Origin: Dechloromonas sp.
Lineage (GTDB): Bacteria > Pseudomonadota > Gammaproteobacteria > Burkholderiales > Rhodocyclaceae
Length of the DNA: 64,000 bases
NCBI GenBank assembly: GCA_028689015.1
Contig: JAQTXC010000002.1
Location: 92,183-156,182 of the forward strand
Direction of reading: 5' to 3'
Position 1 is the stretch's first letter. Every line of letters begins with the position of its first letter. Shown here piece after piece: positions 27,681 through 38,877 of this stretch. The position numbers were made by a program, and so were the translations under genes. The notes below the pieces were generated by a model. The model made no database searches. It saw nothing but the letters and a program-made list of their open reading frames with translations, and was not told the origin of the DNA.

Positions 27681-28687
27681 TGTTGGGCCGCTGGCTGCAG
27701 CAGCAGTGGTTTCAACGCCGGCTGACGCCGGCGTTGTGGCTTCTGATGCCACTGTTTGGGCCACTGTGCCTACTCTATCTCCTGCTGTCCCGTCGTCGTC
27801 GCCAACGCTGCCATGCGCAGCGCCTGCCGGTGCCGGTCATCGTCGTTGGCAACCTGACCGTCGGTGGTGCTGGCAAAACCCCGCTCACCTTGTGGCTGGC
27901 CGGCCAGTTGCAGACCCGCGGCTGGCAACCCGGGATTGTCAGTCGTGGTCATGGCGGGCAGACCGCGCAGCCACGGCCGGTGCTGGCTGCGTCCACGCCG
28001 GCTGAAGTTGGCGACGAACCGTTGCTGCTGGCCCGGCGCAGCGGTCGGCCGGTGTGGGTCGGGCAACAGCGGGCAGCGGCGGCAGCGGCTTTGCTGGCCA
28101 GGCATCCCGAAGTTGATCTCCTGCTCTGCGACGACGGTTTGCAGCACCATGCCCTGGCCCGTGATGTCGAATTGGTCGTGATTGACCGGCGTGGTCTGGG
28201 CAATGGCTGGTGCTTGCCGCTGGGGCCGTTGCGCGAGACGCCGGCACGTTTGCCCACGGTCGACGCCCTGATTGGCCATGATTTTGATGCGCGGGGCTTG
28301 GACAGCGGGGTTCCCGACTTTGCCATGCGGCTGCAGGCCACGGATTTTTATCGGCTCGATGCACCGGCGCAACGCTGCACGGCCGCCGATTTGCTCGACC
28401 GGCGGCTCTATGCCCTGGCGGGGATCGGCGATCCCGAGCGTTTTTTCAACACCCTGCGTGGGCTGGGGCTATCCTTCACCGCCCGGCCGTTTGCCGATCA
28501 TCAGGCCTATGTCGCGGCTGATCTGGCCTTTGCCGCCGATGGTGTGCTGCTGATGACCGAGAAGGATGCAGTAAAATGTGCGGGTTTGACGACCGGTGAA
28601 GCCTGGGTGCTGCCGGTTGAGGCCGACGTCTCGCCGGCCCTGATCGATTTGATTCTGGAGAAACTCCGTGGATGCCAAGCTGCTTGA
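27680..28687 (+). CDS. lpxK: Tetraacyldisaccharide 4'-kinase
   Basis: This 335-residue membrane-associated kinase phosphorylates the 4' position of the lipid A precursor. It has an N-terminal amphipathic or membrane helix ([18 protein letters not shown]), the P-loop [41 protein letters not shown] and a late TEKDAVKC. The length is normal. The ATG overlaps the exbD stop, and the end overlaps the Trm112-like gene by 20 bases. Confidence 0.96.
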   Translation: MLGRWLQQQWFQRRLTPALWLLMPLFGPLCLLYLLLSRRRRQRCHAQRLPVPVIVVGNLTVGGAGKTPLTLWLAGQLQTRGWQPGIVSRGHGGQTAQPRPVLAASTPAEVGDEPLLLARRSGRPVWVGQQRAAAAAALLARHPEVDLLLCDDGLQHHALARDVELVVIDRRGLGNGWCLPLGPLRETPARLPTVDALIGHDFDARGLDSGVPDFAMRLQATDFYRLDAPAQRCTAADLLDRRLYALAGIGDPERFFNTLRGLGLSFTARPFADHQAYVAADLAFAADGVLLMTEKDAVKCAGLTTGEAWVLPVEADVSPALIDLILEKLRGCQAA

Positions 28688-28844
28688 AATTCTCGTCTGC
28701 CCGATCTGCAAGGGCCCGCTCGACCACCGCAAGGCCGACCAGGAACTGGTCTGCAAGCCGTGCAAGCTGGCTTTCCCCATTCGGGACGACATTCCCGTGA
28801 TGCTCGAGGACGAGGCTCGTGTGCTGAAGGACGATGCGGCGTGA
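28668..28844 (+). CDS. ycaR: Trm112/YcaR-family small zinc-ribbon protein
   Basis: This 58-residue protein starts with GTG at 28668, inside the end of lpxK. It reads [18 protein letters not shown], then [19 protein letters not shown]. The pairs CPIC and CKPC form a zinc ribbon, and the IRDDIPVML ending is the Trm112 signature. Eukaryotic Trm112 activates methyltransferases; the bacterial role is unclear. The lpxK-ycaR-kdsB order is conserved in proteobacteria. The ribosome site TCTGGAGAAACTCC lies just upstream, and the stop overlaps the kdsB GTG. Confidence 0.93.
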   Translation: MDAKLLEILVCPICKGPLDHRKADQELVCKPCKLAFPIRDDIPVMLEDEARVLKDDAA

Positions 28845-29614
28845 TCACGCCGGCGTTCAAGATCGTCATCCCGGCGCGCTACGCGTCGACCCGCCTGCCG
28901 GCCAAACCTTTGCTTGATCTGGGCGGCAAGCCCATGGTGGTGCGGGTGGCTGAGCGGGCCCGCCTGGCTGGCGCCGAAGAAATCTGGGTGGCGACCGATC
29001 ATGCTGACGTACGGGCGGCGGTTGAGGCGCACGAATTTGCCGCGGTGATGACGCGCACCGACCACGCCACGGGGACCGACCGTCTGGCCGAGGTGGTCGA
29101 ACAGCGCGGCTGGAGCAACGACACCATCATCGTCAATGTGCAGGGTGACGAGCCGCTGATTGATCCGGAGATCATTGTCCAGACGGCGCGGCAGTTGGCG
29201 GTCAGCGGTGCCGATATCGCCACGGTGGCCCACCCGATTGCCGACCCGGCTGATTTTTTCAATCCCAATGTAGTCAAGGTGGTGTGCCGGGCGGATGGCG
29301 ATGCCGCCTATTTTTCGCGGGCGCCGATTCCCTATGCCCGCGATCACTTTGCCCGCGAAGGTGGCGGTGCCAGTTTGCCGGAGAACTTTCCAGCCTGTCG
29401 CCATGTCGGTTTGTACGCCTACCGGGCCAGCTTTTTGAAAGCCTATAGCGGGTTGACCGTGGCACCCACCGAGCAGTTCGAATCGCTTGAGCAGTTGCGA
29501 GCCCTGTGGCATGGCTATCGGATCAGCGTGGCGCTGGTTGATCATGCCCCGGCAGCGGGGGTGGATACGCCCGAGGATGCTGAGCGGATGCGCAAATTGT
29601 TTGACCGGGTCTAA
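28841..29614 (+). CDS. kdsB: 3-deoxy-manno-octulosonate cytidylyltransferase
   Basis: This 257-residue enzyme activates Kdo as CMP-Kdo for lipopolysaccharide inner-core synthesis. It has [60 protein letters not shown] and [15 protein letters not shown]. The start is GTG at 28841, which overlaps the stop of the Trm112-like gene (GTGA) and begins directly before the conserved IVIPARY. A longer ORF beginning at 28760 is in the wrong register with the upstream gene. adk follows after 87 bases. Confidence 0.96.
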   Translation: MITPAFKIVIPARYASTRLPAKPLLDLGGKPMVVRVAERARLAGAEEIWVATDHADVRAAVEAHEFAAVMTRTDHATGTDRLAEVVEQRGWSNDTIIVNVQGDEPLIDPEIIVQTARQLAVSGADIATVAHPIADPADFFNPNVVKVVCRADGDAAYFSRAPIPYARDHFAREGGGASLPENFPACRHVGLYAYRASFLKAYSGLTVAPTEQFESLEQLRALWHGYRISVALVDHAPAAGVDTPEDAERMRKLFDRV

Positions 29615-29686
29615 AATAGCAGGTACTTTTCGGCGCTTCGAGAACGGCGCCTAAGATCAGTCGACAACAAGAATTTTTATACGTAA

Positions 29687-30355
<669 letters not shown>

Positions 30356-30359
30356 ATTC

Positions 30360-31619
30360 ATGACCGGCCGTAACGCCCTCTACGTGCAGTCGGGAGGCGT
30401 CACTGCCGTGATCAACGCGACGGCGTGCGGCCTGATCCAGGAAGCACGCCGTTGTCACGAGCAAATCGGCACGGTTTATGCCGGTCGTGACGGCTTGCTC
30501 GGCGTACTGAGCGAAGACCTGATTGATACCAGCCAGGAAACAGACGAAGATATCGCCCGTTTGCGCTACGCGCCGGGTGGGGCGTTTGGCGCCAGCCGCT
30601 ACGGGTTGGGAGCGCTGGCGACGCATCGGGTGCAGTACGAGCGCCTGATCGATGTCCTGCAGGCACACGACATCGGCTATTTCTTCATGAATGGCGGCGA
30701 TGGCTCCATGGGCGCCCTGCAGCAACTATCCAGCGTCCTGGCCGAACTCGGCTATCCCTTGGTGTGCCTTGGCATTCCAAAAACCGTCGATAACGATCTG
30801 GCGCAGACCGATACCTGCCCGGGTTTCGGCTCGGTAGCCAAGTACGTCGCGACCTCGATGCGTGAGGCCAGCCTCGATGTCGCCTCAATGGCCCGGACGT
30901 CGACGCGAGTCTTCATCCTCGAAGCCATGGGGCGTCATGCTGGCTGGATTGCCGCAGCCTGTGGTTTGGCGGCCGAACGCGAGGGCGAGCCGCCGCACAT
31001 CCTGCTTTTTCCGGAGGTCCCTTTTGACCACGAGCGCCTGCTGACCCGGGTTGAAGCCTGTGTTCGTCGTCACGGCTATTGCGCCATCGCAGTGGCCGAG
31101 GGCTTGTGCGATCAGCAGGGCTGCGCCTTGCCCAGTGGCGGGGGACTGGCACCGGATCAGCCCAATCCCCCGGGAAGCGTCGGTCGTTTTGTGGGCGAGT
31201 TGATCAAATCGCGTCTGGGCTACAAATATCACCTGGCGCTGGCCGATTACCTGCAGCGCTCGGCGCGTCACCTGGCTTCAGGCACTGATGTGGCGCAGGC
31301 GCATGCCCTGGGGGTGGCTGCTGTGCAATGGGCCTTGGCAGGGCAGCGCGACGTCATGCTCTGCCTCAATCGCCTGGCTGATCAGCCTTACCGCTGGGAC
31401 ATTGGCGCCGTTGCGCTGGACAAGGTGGCCAATGTCGCGCATCGCATGCCGGCCGCATTCATTGCCGACGATGGTTTTCACATTACAGAGGCCTGCCGCC
31501 GATATCTGCTGCCGCTGATCGAGGGCGAAGACCCGCCACCGTATCGCAATGGCTTGCCGGATTACGTCCATTTGCGCTTGCAGTTGGTGGCCAAGCGCCT
31601 GCGCTTTTACGCCTTGTAA
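30360..31619 (+). CDS. 6-phosphofructokinase, probably pyrophosphate-type, with mixed donor signature
   Basis: This 419-residue enzyme of the PFK superfamily phosphorylates fructose 6-phosphate. The N-terminus, YVQSGGVTAVINATACG, resembles the long non-allosteric PFKs usually annotated as pyrophosphate-dependent. At the two donor-discriminating sites it shows GGDG (112-115, glycine as in ATP enzymes) and PKTVDND (140-146, lysine as in pyrophosphate enzymes). The substrate-binding EAMGRHAGWIAA block is present. It lies four bases after adk, an energetically sensible pairing. The phosphoryl donor needs an assay. Confidence 0.88.
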   Translation: MTGRNALYVQSGGVTAVINATACGLIQEARRCHEQIGTVYAGRDGLLGVLSEDLIDTSQETDEDIARLRYAPGGAFGASRYGLGALATHRVQYERLIDVLQAHDIGYFFMNGGDGSMGALQQLSSVLAELGYPLVCLGIPKTVDNDLAQTDTCPGFGSVAKYVATSMREASLDVASMARTSTRVFILEAMGRHAGWIAAACGLAAEREGEPPHILLFPEVPFDHERLLTRVEACVRRHGYCAIAVAEGLCDQQGCALPSGGGLAPDQPNPPGSVGRFVGELIKSRLGYKYHLALADYLQRSARHLASGTDVAQAHALGVAAVQWALAGQRDVMLCLNRLADQPYRWDIGAVALDKVANVAHRMPAAFIADDGFHITEACRRYLLPLIEGEDPPPYRNGLPDYVHLRLQLVAKRLRFYAL

Positions 31620-31628
31620 GAATGCGCG

Positions 31629-32321
31629 TCAGGGCAATTCGCTCTGCAGGGTATCGAGATCGAGTAACTGAATGCGCCGGCTATCGACCCGGATCAAGCC
31701 ATCGTTCGCCAGTTCGTTGAGAATGCGTGAGAAATGTTCTTGGGTCAGATTGAGCCGGGAGGCGACCAGGCCCTTGGTGGTGGCCAGCGTAATGTCGGGC
31801 GGTTCAGTGGCGCTTGGGTGGGCTGCCAGTTCGCGCAGAAAGTAGCTGATGATGCGCTGGCGACCCGATTGCAGTGTGTACGCCTCCAGATCATTCATGC
31901 GCTGGTGCAGACGGATGGCCAGGCCGGCGAGTAGTTTGCGGGCCAGGCGCGGCTGGTGGTCGAGGGCTGTGAACAAGGCCGCCTTGCCGACGTGTAGCAG
32001 TTGCGAATCGGCCAGTGCTTGGGCGGTGACGATGTACGGGGTTTCGAGAAACATGATCGCTTCGCCAAAGGTCTGGCCAGCCGAGATGATTTCGACCACT
32101 TTTTCGTTGCCTTGGCTGGAAATGAATGCCAGCTTGATCTGGCCGCTCAGTAGCAGATGAAATCCCTGGCAGTCGTCTCCCTTGTGAAAGAGGAAGTCGC
32201 CCTTGGCCAGCGACTGGCGGCGAGTACTGAGGCCGATGGCGGTGATTTCATCGCGGTCGACGCTGTGGAAAAGGGGAATTTGCGCCAGCAGGGTGAGATC
32301 GTCGGTAGTCGGAGCGGTCAT
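31629..32321 (-). CDS. Crp/Fnr-family transcriptional regulator, Dnr-like
   Basis: This 230-residue regulator has an N-terminal cyclic-nucleotide-binding-like beta barrel (LAKGDFLFHKGDDCQGFHLLLSG, GQTFGEAIMFLE), a long dimer helix (about 120-150), and a C-terminal winged helix with LVASRLNLTQEHFSRILNEL. There are no N-terminal cysteines for an Fe-S cluster, so it is not Fnr itself; it looks most like Dnr or NnrR, haem-based NO sensors of denitrifiers. That fits the cytochrome c' at the other end of the window, but no site for it was found. It converges on pfk with a nine-base gap. Confidence 0.85.
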   Translation of the reverse strand: MTAPTTDDLTLLAQIPLFHSVDRDEITAIGLSTRRQSLAKGDFLFHKGDDCQGFHLLLSGQIKLAFISSQGNEKVVEIISAGQTFGEAIMFLETPYIVTAQALADSQLLHVGKAALFTALDHQPRLARKLLAGLAIRLHQRMNDLEAYTLQSGRQRIISYFLRELAAHPSATEPPDITLATTKGLVASRLNLTQEHFSRILNELANDGLIRVDSRRIQLLDLDTLQSELP

Positions 32322-32429
32322 GGGGTGGCATCAGGGAAAAGGGAGAGCGATGGTGGCATCACGCGGCCGACAATGCAATCTGCCGGGTGGCGGCGGTATA
32401 CTCGCCCGTCCTTCGTTTGAAAGTTTTTC

Positions 32430-33854
32430 ATGGCAAATGCCAACGATACCGCCAGCATGGCGCTGTTTTGTGACTTCGAGAACATCGCCCTCGGCGTGCG
32501 CGATGCCCAATACGACAAATTCGATATCCGTCCGGTGCTTGAGCGTCTGCTCGCCAAGGGCAGCATCGTCGTCAAAAAGGCTTATTGCGACTGGGATCGC
32601 TACAAGGCTTTCAAGGCGCCGATGCATGAAGCCAATTTCGAGCTGATCGAAATCCCGCATGTCCGCCAATCCGGCAAGAACTCAGCCGACATTCGCATGG
32701 TGGTCGATGCTCTCGACCTGTGCTACACCAAGTCGCATGTTGATACCTTTGTCATCATTTCTGGCGACTCCGATTTTTCGCCGCTGGTGTCAAAGCTGCG
32801 CGAAAACGCTAAAAAAGTGATTGGCGTCGGCGTCAAGCAATCCTGCTCCGACCTGCTGGTGACCAATTGCGACGAATTCATCTATTACGACGATCTGGTT
32901 CGTGAGCGGGAGGCCGGCCGTGGCGCGCAGCGCCGCGAGCGTGAGAAGCGTTCGCCGGAAGAGGAAGCCCGTCGTCGCGAAAAGCAGGAGGCGCGGCAGA
33001 GCAAGGCGGTCGATCTGGTGTCGGCGACATTGGCCGATCTCATTGCTGACCGTGGTGAAGCTGAGCGGGTCTGGGCTTCGGTGCTCAAGGAAGTGGTCAA
33101 GCGGCGCAACCCGGGTTTCAGCGAGGGCTATTTCGGTTTCCGCACCTTTGGCAATCTGCTGGAAGAGGCGGCGGCACGTGGCTTGCTGGTCGTCGGGCGT
33201 GACGACAAATCCGGGACCTATGTCACCCGGCCGCTGGCCCGGCTGCCGGAGGCTGGCGAAGGCGAGGCCGCGCCGTTGCCGGTTGCGCTCGGCACCGAGC
33301 GTGCCGACCCGGTCGGGGGCAGTGCTGCGCCGCCCGAGACCCTGTCACCGACGCTGGGCACTGACGACAAGCCAGGGCGCCGGCGGGGCGGTCGGCGCGG
33401 TCGGAAGGAATTGAAAGAGACGGTGCTGGTCGAGGCTGCTCAGACGCCGGCTGAGGCCCGTGGCGAGTTGGTCGATCTGCCAGTGCCGGTGGAGGGCAAG
33501 GATGAGACGGGCGAACCACCGCTTGCCTCCGCCGCGTTGGCGTCTGACGCGTCGGCCACGCCCCTGGCTGCGGATGAGGTAACGGTCGACACCCCGGGGG
33601 CTGAAAAACCGCGCCGTGGGGCGCGTCGACCGCGCGCGGCTAGCGCGGCGGCGGTCAGTGGCGAGAAAGCGGCACCGAGCAAGGGGCGCAAGAAGGCCGC
33701 CAAGGCCACGGCGGCAACGGCGGTGGTTGCCCCTGAATCGGCCCCTGACGATGTGTCTGTCCCACCTGCAGTCGACGCCTCGGCGGTTGAAAAACCGCGC
33801 CGTGGCACCCGTCGACCGCGTAAGCCGAAAACCACCGAGACCGCCGGCGAATAG
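32430..33854 (+). CDS. NYN-domain ribonuclease-like protein with LOTUS domain and Arg-rich tail
   Basis: This 474-residue protein begins with a NYN/PIN-like nuclease domain (about 10-150). It has acidic residues in LFCDFENIA (Asp15), NSADIRMVVDALDL and FVIISGDSDFSPL. A basic helical linker follows (REAGRGAQRREREKRSPEEE), then a winged-helix OST-HTH/LOTUS domain (about 190-260, WASVLKEVVKRRNPGFSEGYFGF). The last 200 residues are low-complexity and contain repeated EKPRRGARRPR and EKPRRGTRRPRK. An RNA-binding or RNA-cleaving role is likely; the target is unknown. Confidence 0.88.
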   Translation: MANANDTASMALFCDFENIALGVRDAQYDKFDIRPVLERLLAKGSIVVKKAYCDWDRYKAFKAPMHEANFELIEIPHVRQSGKNSADIRMVVDALDLCYTKSHVDTFVIISGDSDFSPLVSKLRENAKKVIGVGVKQSCSDLLVTNCDEFIYYDDLVREREAGRGAQRREREKRSPEEEARRREKQEARQSKAVDLVSATLADLIADRGEAERVWASVLKEVVKRRNPGFSEGYFGFRTFGNLLEEAAARGLLVVGRDDKSGTYVTRPLARLPEAGEGEAAPLPVALGTERADPVGGSAAPPETLSPTLGTDDKPGRRRGGRRGRKELKETVLVEAAQTPAEARGELVDLPVPVEGKDETGEPPLASAALASDASATPLAADEVTVDTPGAEKPRRGARRPRAASAAAVSGEKAAPSKGRKKAAKATAATAVVAPESAPDDVSVPPAVDASAVEKPRRGTRRPRKPKTTETAGE

Positions 33855-33869
33855 ACCGGCGGGGGGCGC

Positions 33870-34382
33870 CTAGATGACCTTGAGCAACTGGGCGCGCAAT
33901 TCCTCGGCCCGCCGTCGGCCCTCACGGGTCTGAACGACAGCGTGAAACCACGGGTCGAACTGCCAGCGCAGTTCCTCATGAGTCTTGGCAGCGAAGGCGG
34001 CTTCGACAATGTGCAGATGGGCAAAGGGGCCGCAGAAGGTCTTGAGCGAGTTCTGAATGAAGTTCCGCGCCATCTCCATCTCCTTGGCGTTGGGCGGATT
34101 GGGGGCAGGCCGAAAGGCCGTGATAGCGGGCAACGGCTCCTCCGGGGCCGGCTGCGTGCTGCCGCTGGCATCCTTGATGCCATGCACCTCGATAAAACCT
34201 TCCTCCTCCAGCACGCCCAGGGTGTGCTGCAGATCGTCTGATTGCAGCATCTCACGGAGTTCGTCAACGGTCCGTTTGCTGTCGATCATGATCAGCACGC
34301 GGCGCTGACGCGGGGTCAGTCCGCCTGATTTGTGGGTGATTTCCTCTTGCCCGCGTACGGTTTTGGCGAATACAACGCCCAT
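33870..34382 (-). CDS. Uncharacterised protein with N-terminal winged-helix-like segment
   Basis: This 170-residue protein opens with a region that looks like a small DNA- or protein-binding fold (GGLTPRQRRVLIMIDSKRTV, then a VLEEEGFIEV hairpin). A proline-rich linker (about 75-100) leads to a helical C-terminal domain (FIQNSLKTFCGPFAHLHIVE, WFHAVVQTREGRRRAEEL). I do not recognise the family; similar hypothetical proteins occur in betaproteobacteria. It is convergent with the NYN gene and sits just downstream of the panD terminator. No signal peptide or membrane helix. Confidence 0.7.
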   Translation of the reverse strand: MGVVFAKTVRGQEEITHKSGGLTPRQRRVLIMIDSKRTVDELREMLQSDDLQHTLGVLEEEGFIEVHGIKDASGSTQPAPEEPLPAITAFRPAPNPPNAKEMEMARNFIQNSLKTFCGPFAHLHIVEAAFAAKTHEELRWQFDPWFHAVVQTREGRRRAEELRAQLLKVI

Positions 34383-34433
34383 GTCTTGTCTCCATCGTTT
34401 TTGGAATTTTGACGGGCATTGTACCCAAAAACA

Positions 34434-34458
34434 AAAAACCCGCCGGCGGCGGGTTTTT
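34434..34458 (-). terminator. Terminator after panD
   Basis: AAAAACCCGCC (34434-34444) and GGCGGGTTTTT (34448-34458) are exact reverse complements around the loop GGC. The structure is symmetrical, so it would work on both strands. Confidence 0.92.
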
Positions 34459-34467
34459 GCTGTCTGT

Positions 34468-34479
34468 GCGGTCGACCGC
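34468..34479. repeat. GCGGTCGACCGC palindrome, copy 2 (2 bases after panD stop)
   Basis: An exact copy of the 12-base palindrome lies between the panD stop codon and its terminator hairpin. Confidence 0.85.
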
Positions 34480-34481
34480 GA

Positions 34482-34865
34482 TCAGGCGGCGGCTTGAACC
34501 GGAATCTTGTGACCACGCCGCACAATGCGGTTTTGCGAATCAACGTAGATCAGTTCCGGCTCGTACTTGGCCAGTTCCACTTCGTTATAGACGGCAAAGG
34601 TGGCGATGATCAGGATGTCGCCGGGTGCGGCGCGGCGGGCCGCCGAGCCATTGACCGAAATAACGCCTGAGCCACGTTCGGCACGGATGGCGTAGGTGGT
34701 GAAACGCTCGCCGTTGTTGACGTTCCAGATGTCGATCTGTTCGTATTCCTTGATGTTGGCTGCCTCAAGCAGATCATCATCAATGGCGCATGAACCTTCG
34801 TAGTGCAGGTCGGCGTGGGTTGTGGTCACGCGATGCAGCTTGGATTTCAACATGGTTCTCTGCAT
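34482..34865 (-). CDS. panD: Aspartate 1-decarboxylase
   Basis: This 127-residue pro-enzyme makes beta-alanine for pantothenate synthesis. The self-cleavage site is plain: [17 protein letters not shown], with cleavage between Gly24 and Ser25 to form the pyruvoyl group. [17 protein letters not shown] and [19 protein letters not shown] follow as in E. coli PanD. The ATG at 34865 gives the conserved [12 protein letters not shown] start; a further ATG four codons upstream lacks a better ribosome site. It is the last gene of panB-panC-panD. Confidence 0.97.
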   Translation of the reverse strand: MQRTMLKSKLHRVTTTHADLHYEGSCAIDDDLLEAANIKEYEQIDIWNVNNGERFTTYAIRAERGSGVISVNGSAARRAAPGDILIIATFAVYNEVELAKYEPELIYVDSQNRIVRRGHKIPVQAAA

Positions 34866-34953
34866 GGTTTCACTCATCCAGATAGTTTTGGGAAGCGCAT
34901 TTTAACGGCAATAGCCCCTCTGTCAACGATTCTTTTCGGAATGGAAAAGCCAC

Positions 34954-36652
<1,699 letters not shown>

Positions 36653-37012
36653 TTACGTCCTGAATACAAAATAAACGGCGCCTAGGATACACAGGGCAGC
36701 CCACAGGTAGTCAAGTTTCAGCGGCTGCTGCATGTAGAAAACGGCGAAAGGGACGAATACGGTCAACGTAATTATTTCCTGCAAAATCTTGAGTTGACCG
36801 AGAGACAGTTCGCTATGGCCGATGCGATTGGCTGGGACCTGGAGCAGGTATTCGAACAGGGCAATACCCCAGGAAATCAGCGCCGCAATCCACCACGGCC
36901 GGTCGCTCAGGTTCTTCAGGTGCGCGTACCAGGCGAAGGTCATGAAGATATTCGACAGGGCCAGCAGGGCGGCGGTTTGCCACAGTACCGGCAGGCCGGT
37001 CAGTCCGCTCAC
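36653..37012 (-). CDS. DUF486 membrane protein (DMT-like)
   Basis: This 119-residue protein has four membrane helices (TAALLALSNIFMTFAWYAHL, WIAALISWGIALFEYLLQV, EIITLTVFVPFAVFYM, YLWAALCILGAVYFVF) and the DUF486 core PANRIGHSELSLGQLKILQEI. The family resembles small multidrug-resistance-type transporters but has no proven substrate. It sits between folK and panB, overlapping folK by four bases, so it is translated with a vitamin synthesis cluster. A role in metabolite export is only a guess. Confidence 0.88.
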   Translation of the reverse strand: MSGLTGLPVLWQTAALLALSNIFMTFAWYAHLKNLSDRPWWIAALISWGIALFEYLLQVPANRIGHSELSLGQLKILQEIITLTVFVPFAVFYMQQPLKLDYLWAALCILGAVYFVFRT

Positions 37013-37485
37013 AACCGGCAGATGCCCTGATTGGCGACGGCGGGCAGCCAGGCGGCCAGGGTGCCGCGGCCAGGCAGGCGCAGGTCGGGATCGAGGTCGG
37101 CCAGCGGGTAGAGGACGAAGGCACGCAAATGCAGGCGCGGGTGGGGCAGGGTCAGCCGTGGCGTGTTGAGGACCTGATCATCGTAGAGCAGGAGGTCGAG
37201 ATCGAGGGTGCGCGGGCCGTTGCGCTCGGCACGGATGCGGCCGAATTGCGCTTCGATGGCCAGCAAGGCGTCGAGCAGGGCCTCGGGGGCGAGCGGGGTG
37301 TCCAGCAGGGCGGCGGCGTTGACGAATTCCGGTTGCTCGGTGATGCCGACCGGAGCGGTGCGATACAACTTCGAGGTGGCCAGCAACTGGCTGCCTGGCA
37401 GCGCCGCCAAGGCGGCAAAAGCCGCCTGCACGGTGGCCACCGGGTCACCGAGATTGGCGCCCAGAGCAAGGTAGGCCCGGCTCAT
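37009..37485 (-). CDS. folK: 2-amino-4-hydroxy-6-hydroxymethyldihydropteridine pyrophosphokinase
   Basis: This 158-residue enzyme transfers pyrophosphate from ATP to the pterin precursor of folate. Signature segments are YLALGANLGDPVATVQAAFAAL, TSKLYRTAPVG, QPEFVNAAALLDT and NGPRTLDLDLLLYDD, followed by LPHPRLHLRAFVLYPLADL. The length is typical. It starts on the last base of the pcnB stop codon and overlaps DUF486, so translation is coupled on both sides. Confidence 0.96.
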   Translation of the reverse strand: MSRAYLALGANLGDPVATVQAAFAALAALPGSQLLATSKLYRTAPVGITEQPEFVNAAALLDTPLAPEALLDALLAIEAQFGRIRAERNGPRTLDLDLLLYDDQVLNTPRLTLPHPRLHLRAFVLYPLADLDPDLRLPGRGTLAAWLPAVANQGICRL

Positions 37486-38828
37486 TATTCGGCGTTACTG
37501 CGGTCGACCGCGTCCGCGGCCGGTTTTTTGCGCCGCCGCCGGCGCTTCTTGTCAGCACTTTGTTCCGGCATCAGCATGGCGGCGCGTTGCTCACCGTCAA
37601 CGGCCTGGAAGCGTGTCCACCAGTCGGCCAGTTCCATGTCGATTTCGCCGGCCTGGGCACGCAGGACCAGGAAATCGTAGCTGGCCCGGAAGCGCGGTTG
37701 TTCGAGCAGGGCATAGGGGCGCTTGCCAGCCCGCGCTTCGAAGCGCGGTTGCAGGGACCAGATGTCCTTGATGTCGCCGGCGATGCGGCGGGTGATGGCC
37801 AGCTTTTCGCCCTGGACGTCGAGCACCGTATCCATCGCCTGATAGAGCGCCGGGATCTTGCTCTCGCCGGCGGCCTTGAGCTTTTCCCAATGGACCAGCA
37901 CTTCGTGCCAGAGCAGGGTGGCGAACAGGAAACCGGGAGAACTGCCCTTGCCCAGGCGGATACGCTCGTCGGTGTTGGCCAGCGACAGCATGACGAACTT
38001 CTCGCCCATCGGCTGTTCGAGGATGACGTCAAGCATGGGCAGCAGGCCATGGTGCAGGCCTTCATCGCGCAACTGGGTGATGCACTTGACGGCATGGCCC
38101 GAGGTGAGCAGCTTGAGCATTTCGTCGAACAGGCGGGCCGCCGGCACGTTTTCCAGCAGGTCGGCCATCTCGCGAATGGGTTTCTTGGCCTCCGGGTCGA
38201 TGACCAGGCCCAGCTTGGCGGCCAGGCGGACGGCGCGCAGCATGCGCACCGGATCTTCGCGGTAACGGGCACGCGGCTCGCCGATCATGCGCAGCGTCCG
38301 GGCTTTGAGGTCGCCAACGCCGTGGTGGTAGTCGAGCACGGTTTCGGTGGCCGGGTCGTAGTACAGCGCATTGGCCGTGAAGTCGCGGCGGGCGGCATCT
38401 TCTGCCTGGCTACCGAAAACGTTGTCGTGCAGCACGCGGCCGTGTTCGTCGGTCTTGGTGTTGGTGTCCAGGGTGCCGCGGAAGGTGGTCACCTCCAGCG
38501 TTTCCTGGCCCATCATCACATGCACGATCTGGAAGCGCCGGCCGATGATGCGGGCGCGGCGGAAGGCCTTGCGGACTTCTTCCGGCGTGGCGTTGGTGGC
38601 GACGTCGAAATCCTTGGGCTCGGCGCCAATCAGCAGGTCGCGCACGGCGCCGCCGACGACGTAGGCCTTGAAGCCGGCTGCTTGCAGGGTTTCACAGGTG
38701 CGCCGGCTGCCGCTGCTGATGCGGTCACGAGTAATGCCGTGGCTGGACACGGGGATGACGACGGGCTCATCGTTGCGTTGAGCCGGGGGTTTGCCGCGAA
38801 AGACGCGGGAAATAAATTTGCGGATCAC
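37485..38828 (-). CDS. pcnB: Poly(A) polymerase I
   Basis: This 447-residue nucleotidyltransferase adds poly(A) tails to RNA for decay. It has KAYVVGGAVRDLLIGAEPKDFDVATNATPEEV with the catalytic aspartates, and the signature IIGRRFQIVHV, which separates poly(A) polymerase from CCA-adding enzymes. The C-terminus is very basic (KKRRRRRKKP). The GTG at 38828 was chosen because AGGAA lies four bases upstream and VIRKFISRVFRGK matches the usual start. The final AVDRSNAE is written by a GCGGTCGACCGC palindrome. Confidence 0.93.
   Translation of the reverse strand: MIRKFISRVFRGKPPAQRNDEPVVIPVSSHGITRDRISSGSRRTCETLQAAGFKAYVVGGAVRDLLIGAEPKDFDVATNATPEEVRKAFRRARIIGRRFQIVHVMMGQETLEVTTFRGTLDTNTKTDEHGRVLHDNVFGSQAEDAARRDFTANALYYDPATETVLDYHHGVGDLKARTLRMIGEPRARYREDPVRMLRAVRLAAKLGLVIDPEAKKPIREMADLLENVPAARLFDEMLKLLTSGHAVKCITQLRDEGLHHGLLPMLDVILEQPMGEKFVMLSLANTDERIRLGKGSSPGFLFATLLWHEVLVHWEKLKAAGESKIPALYQAMDTVLDVQGEKLAITRRIAGDIKDIWSLQPRFEARAGKRPYALLEQPRFRASYDFLVLRAQAGEIDMELADWWTRFQAVDGEQRAAMLMPEQSADKKRRRRRKKPAADAVDRSNAE
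37500..37511. repeat. GCGGTCGACCGC palindrome, copy 3 (within pcnB 3' end)
   Basis: An exact copy of the 12-base palindrome sits 12 bases inside the pcnB stop codon. It encodes AVDR in the same frame as the copy in secD. Confidence 0.85.
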
Positions 38829-38877
38829 GAGTTCCTGATCGTTGGGCGCGCGGGGCGCTGCTGAAAAAAGGCGGATT

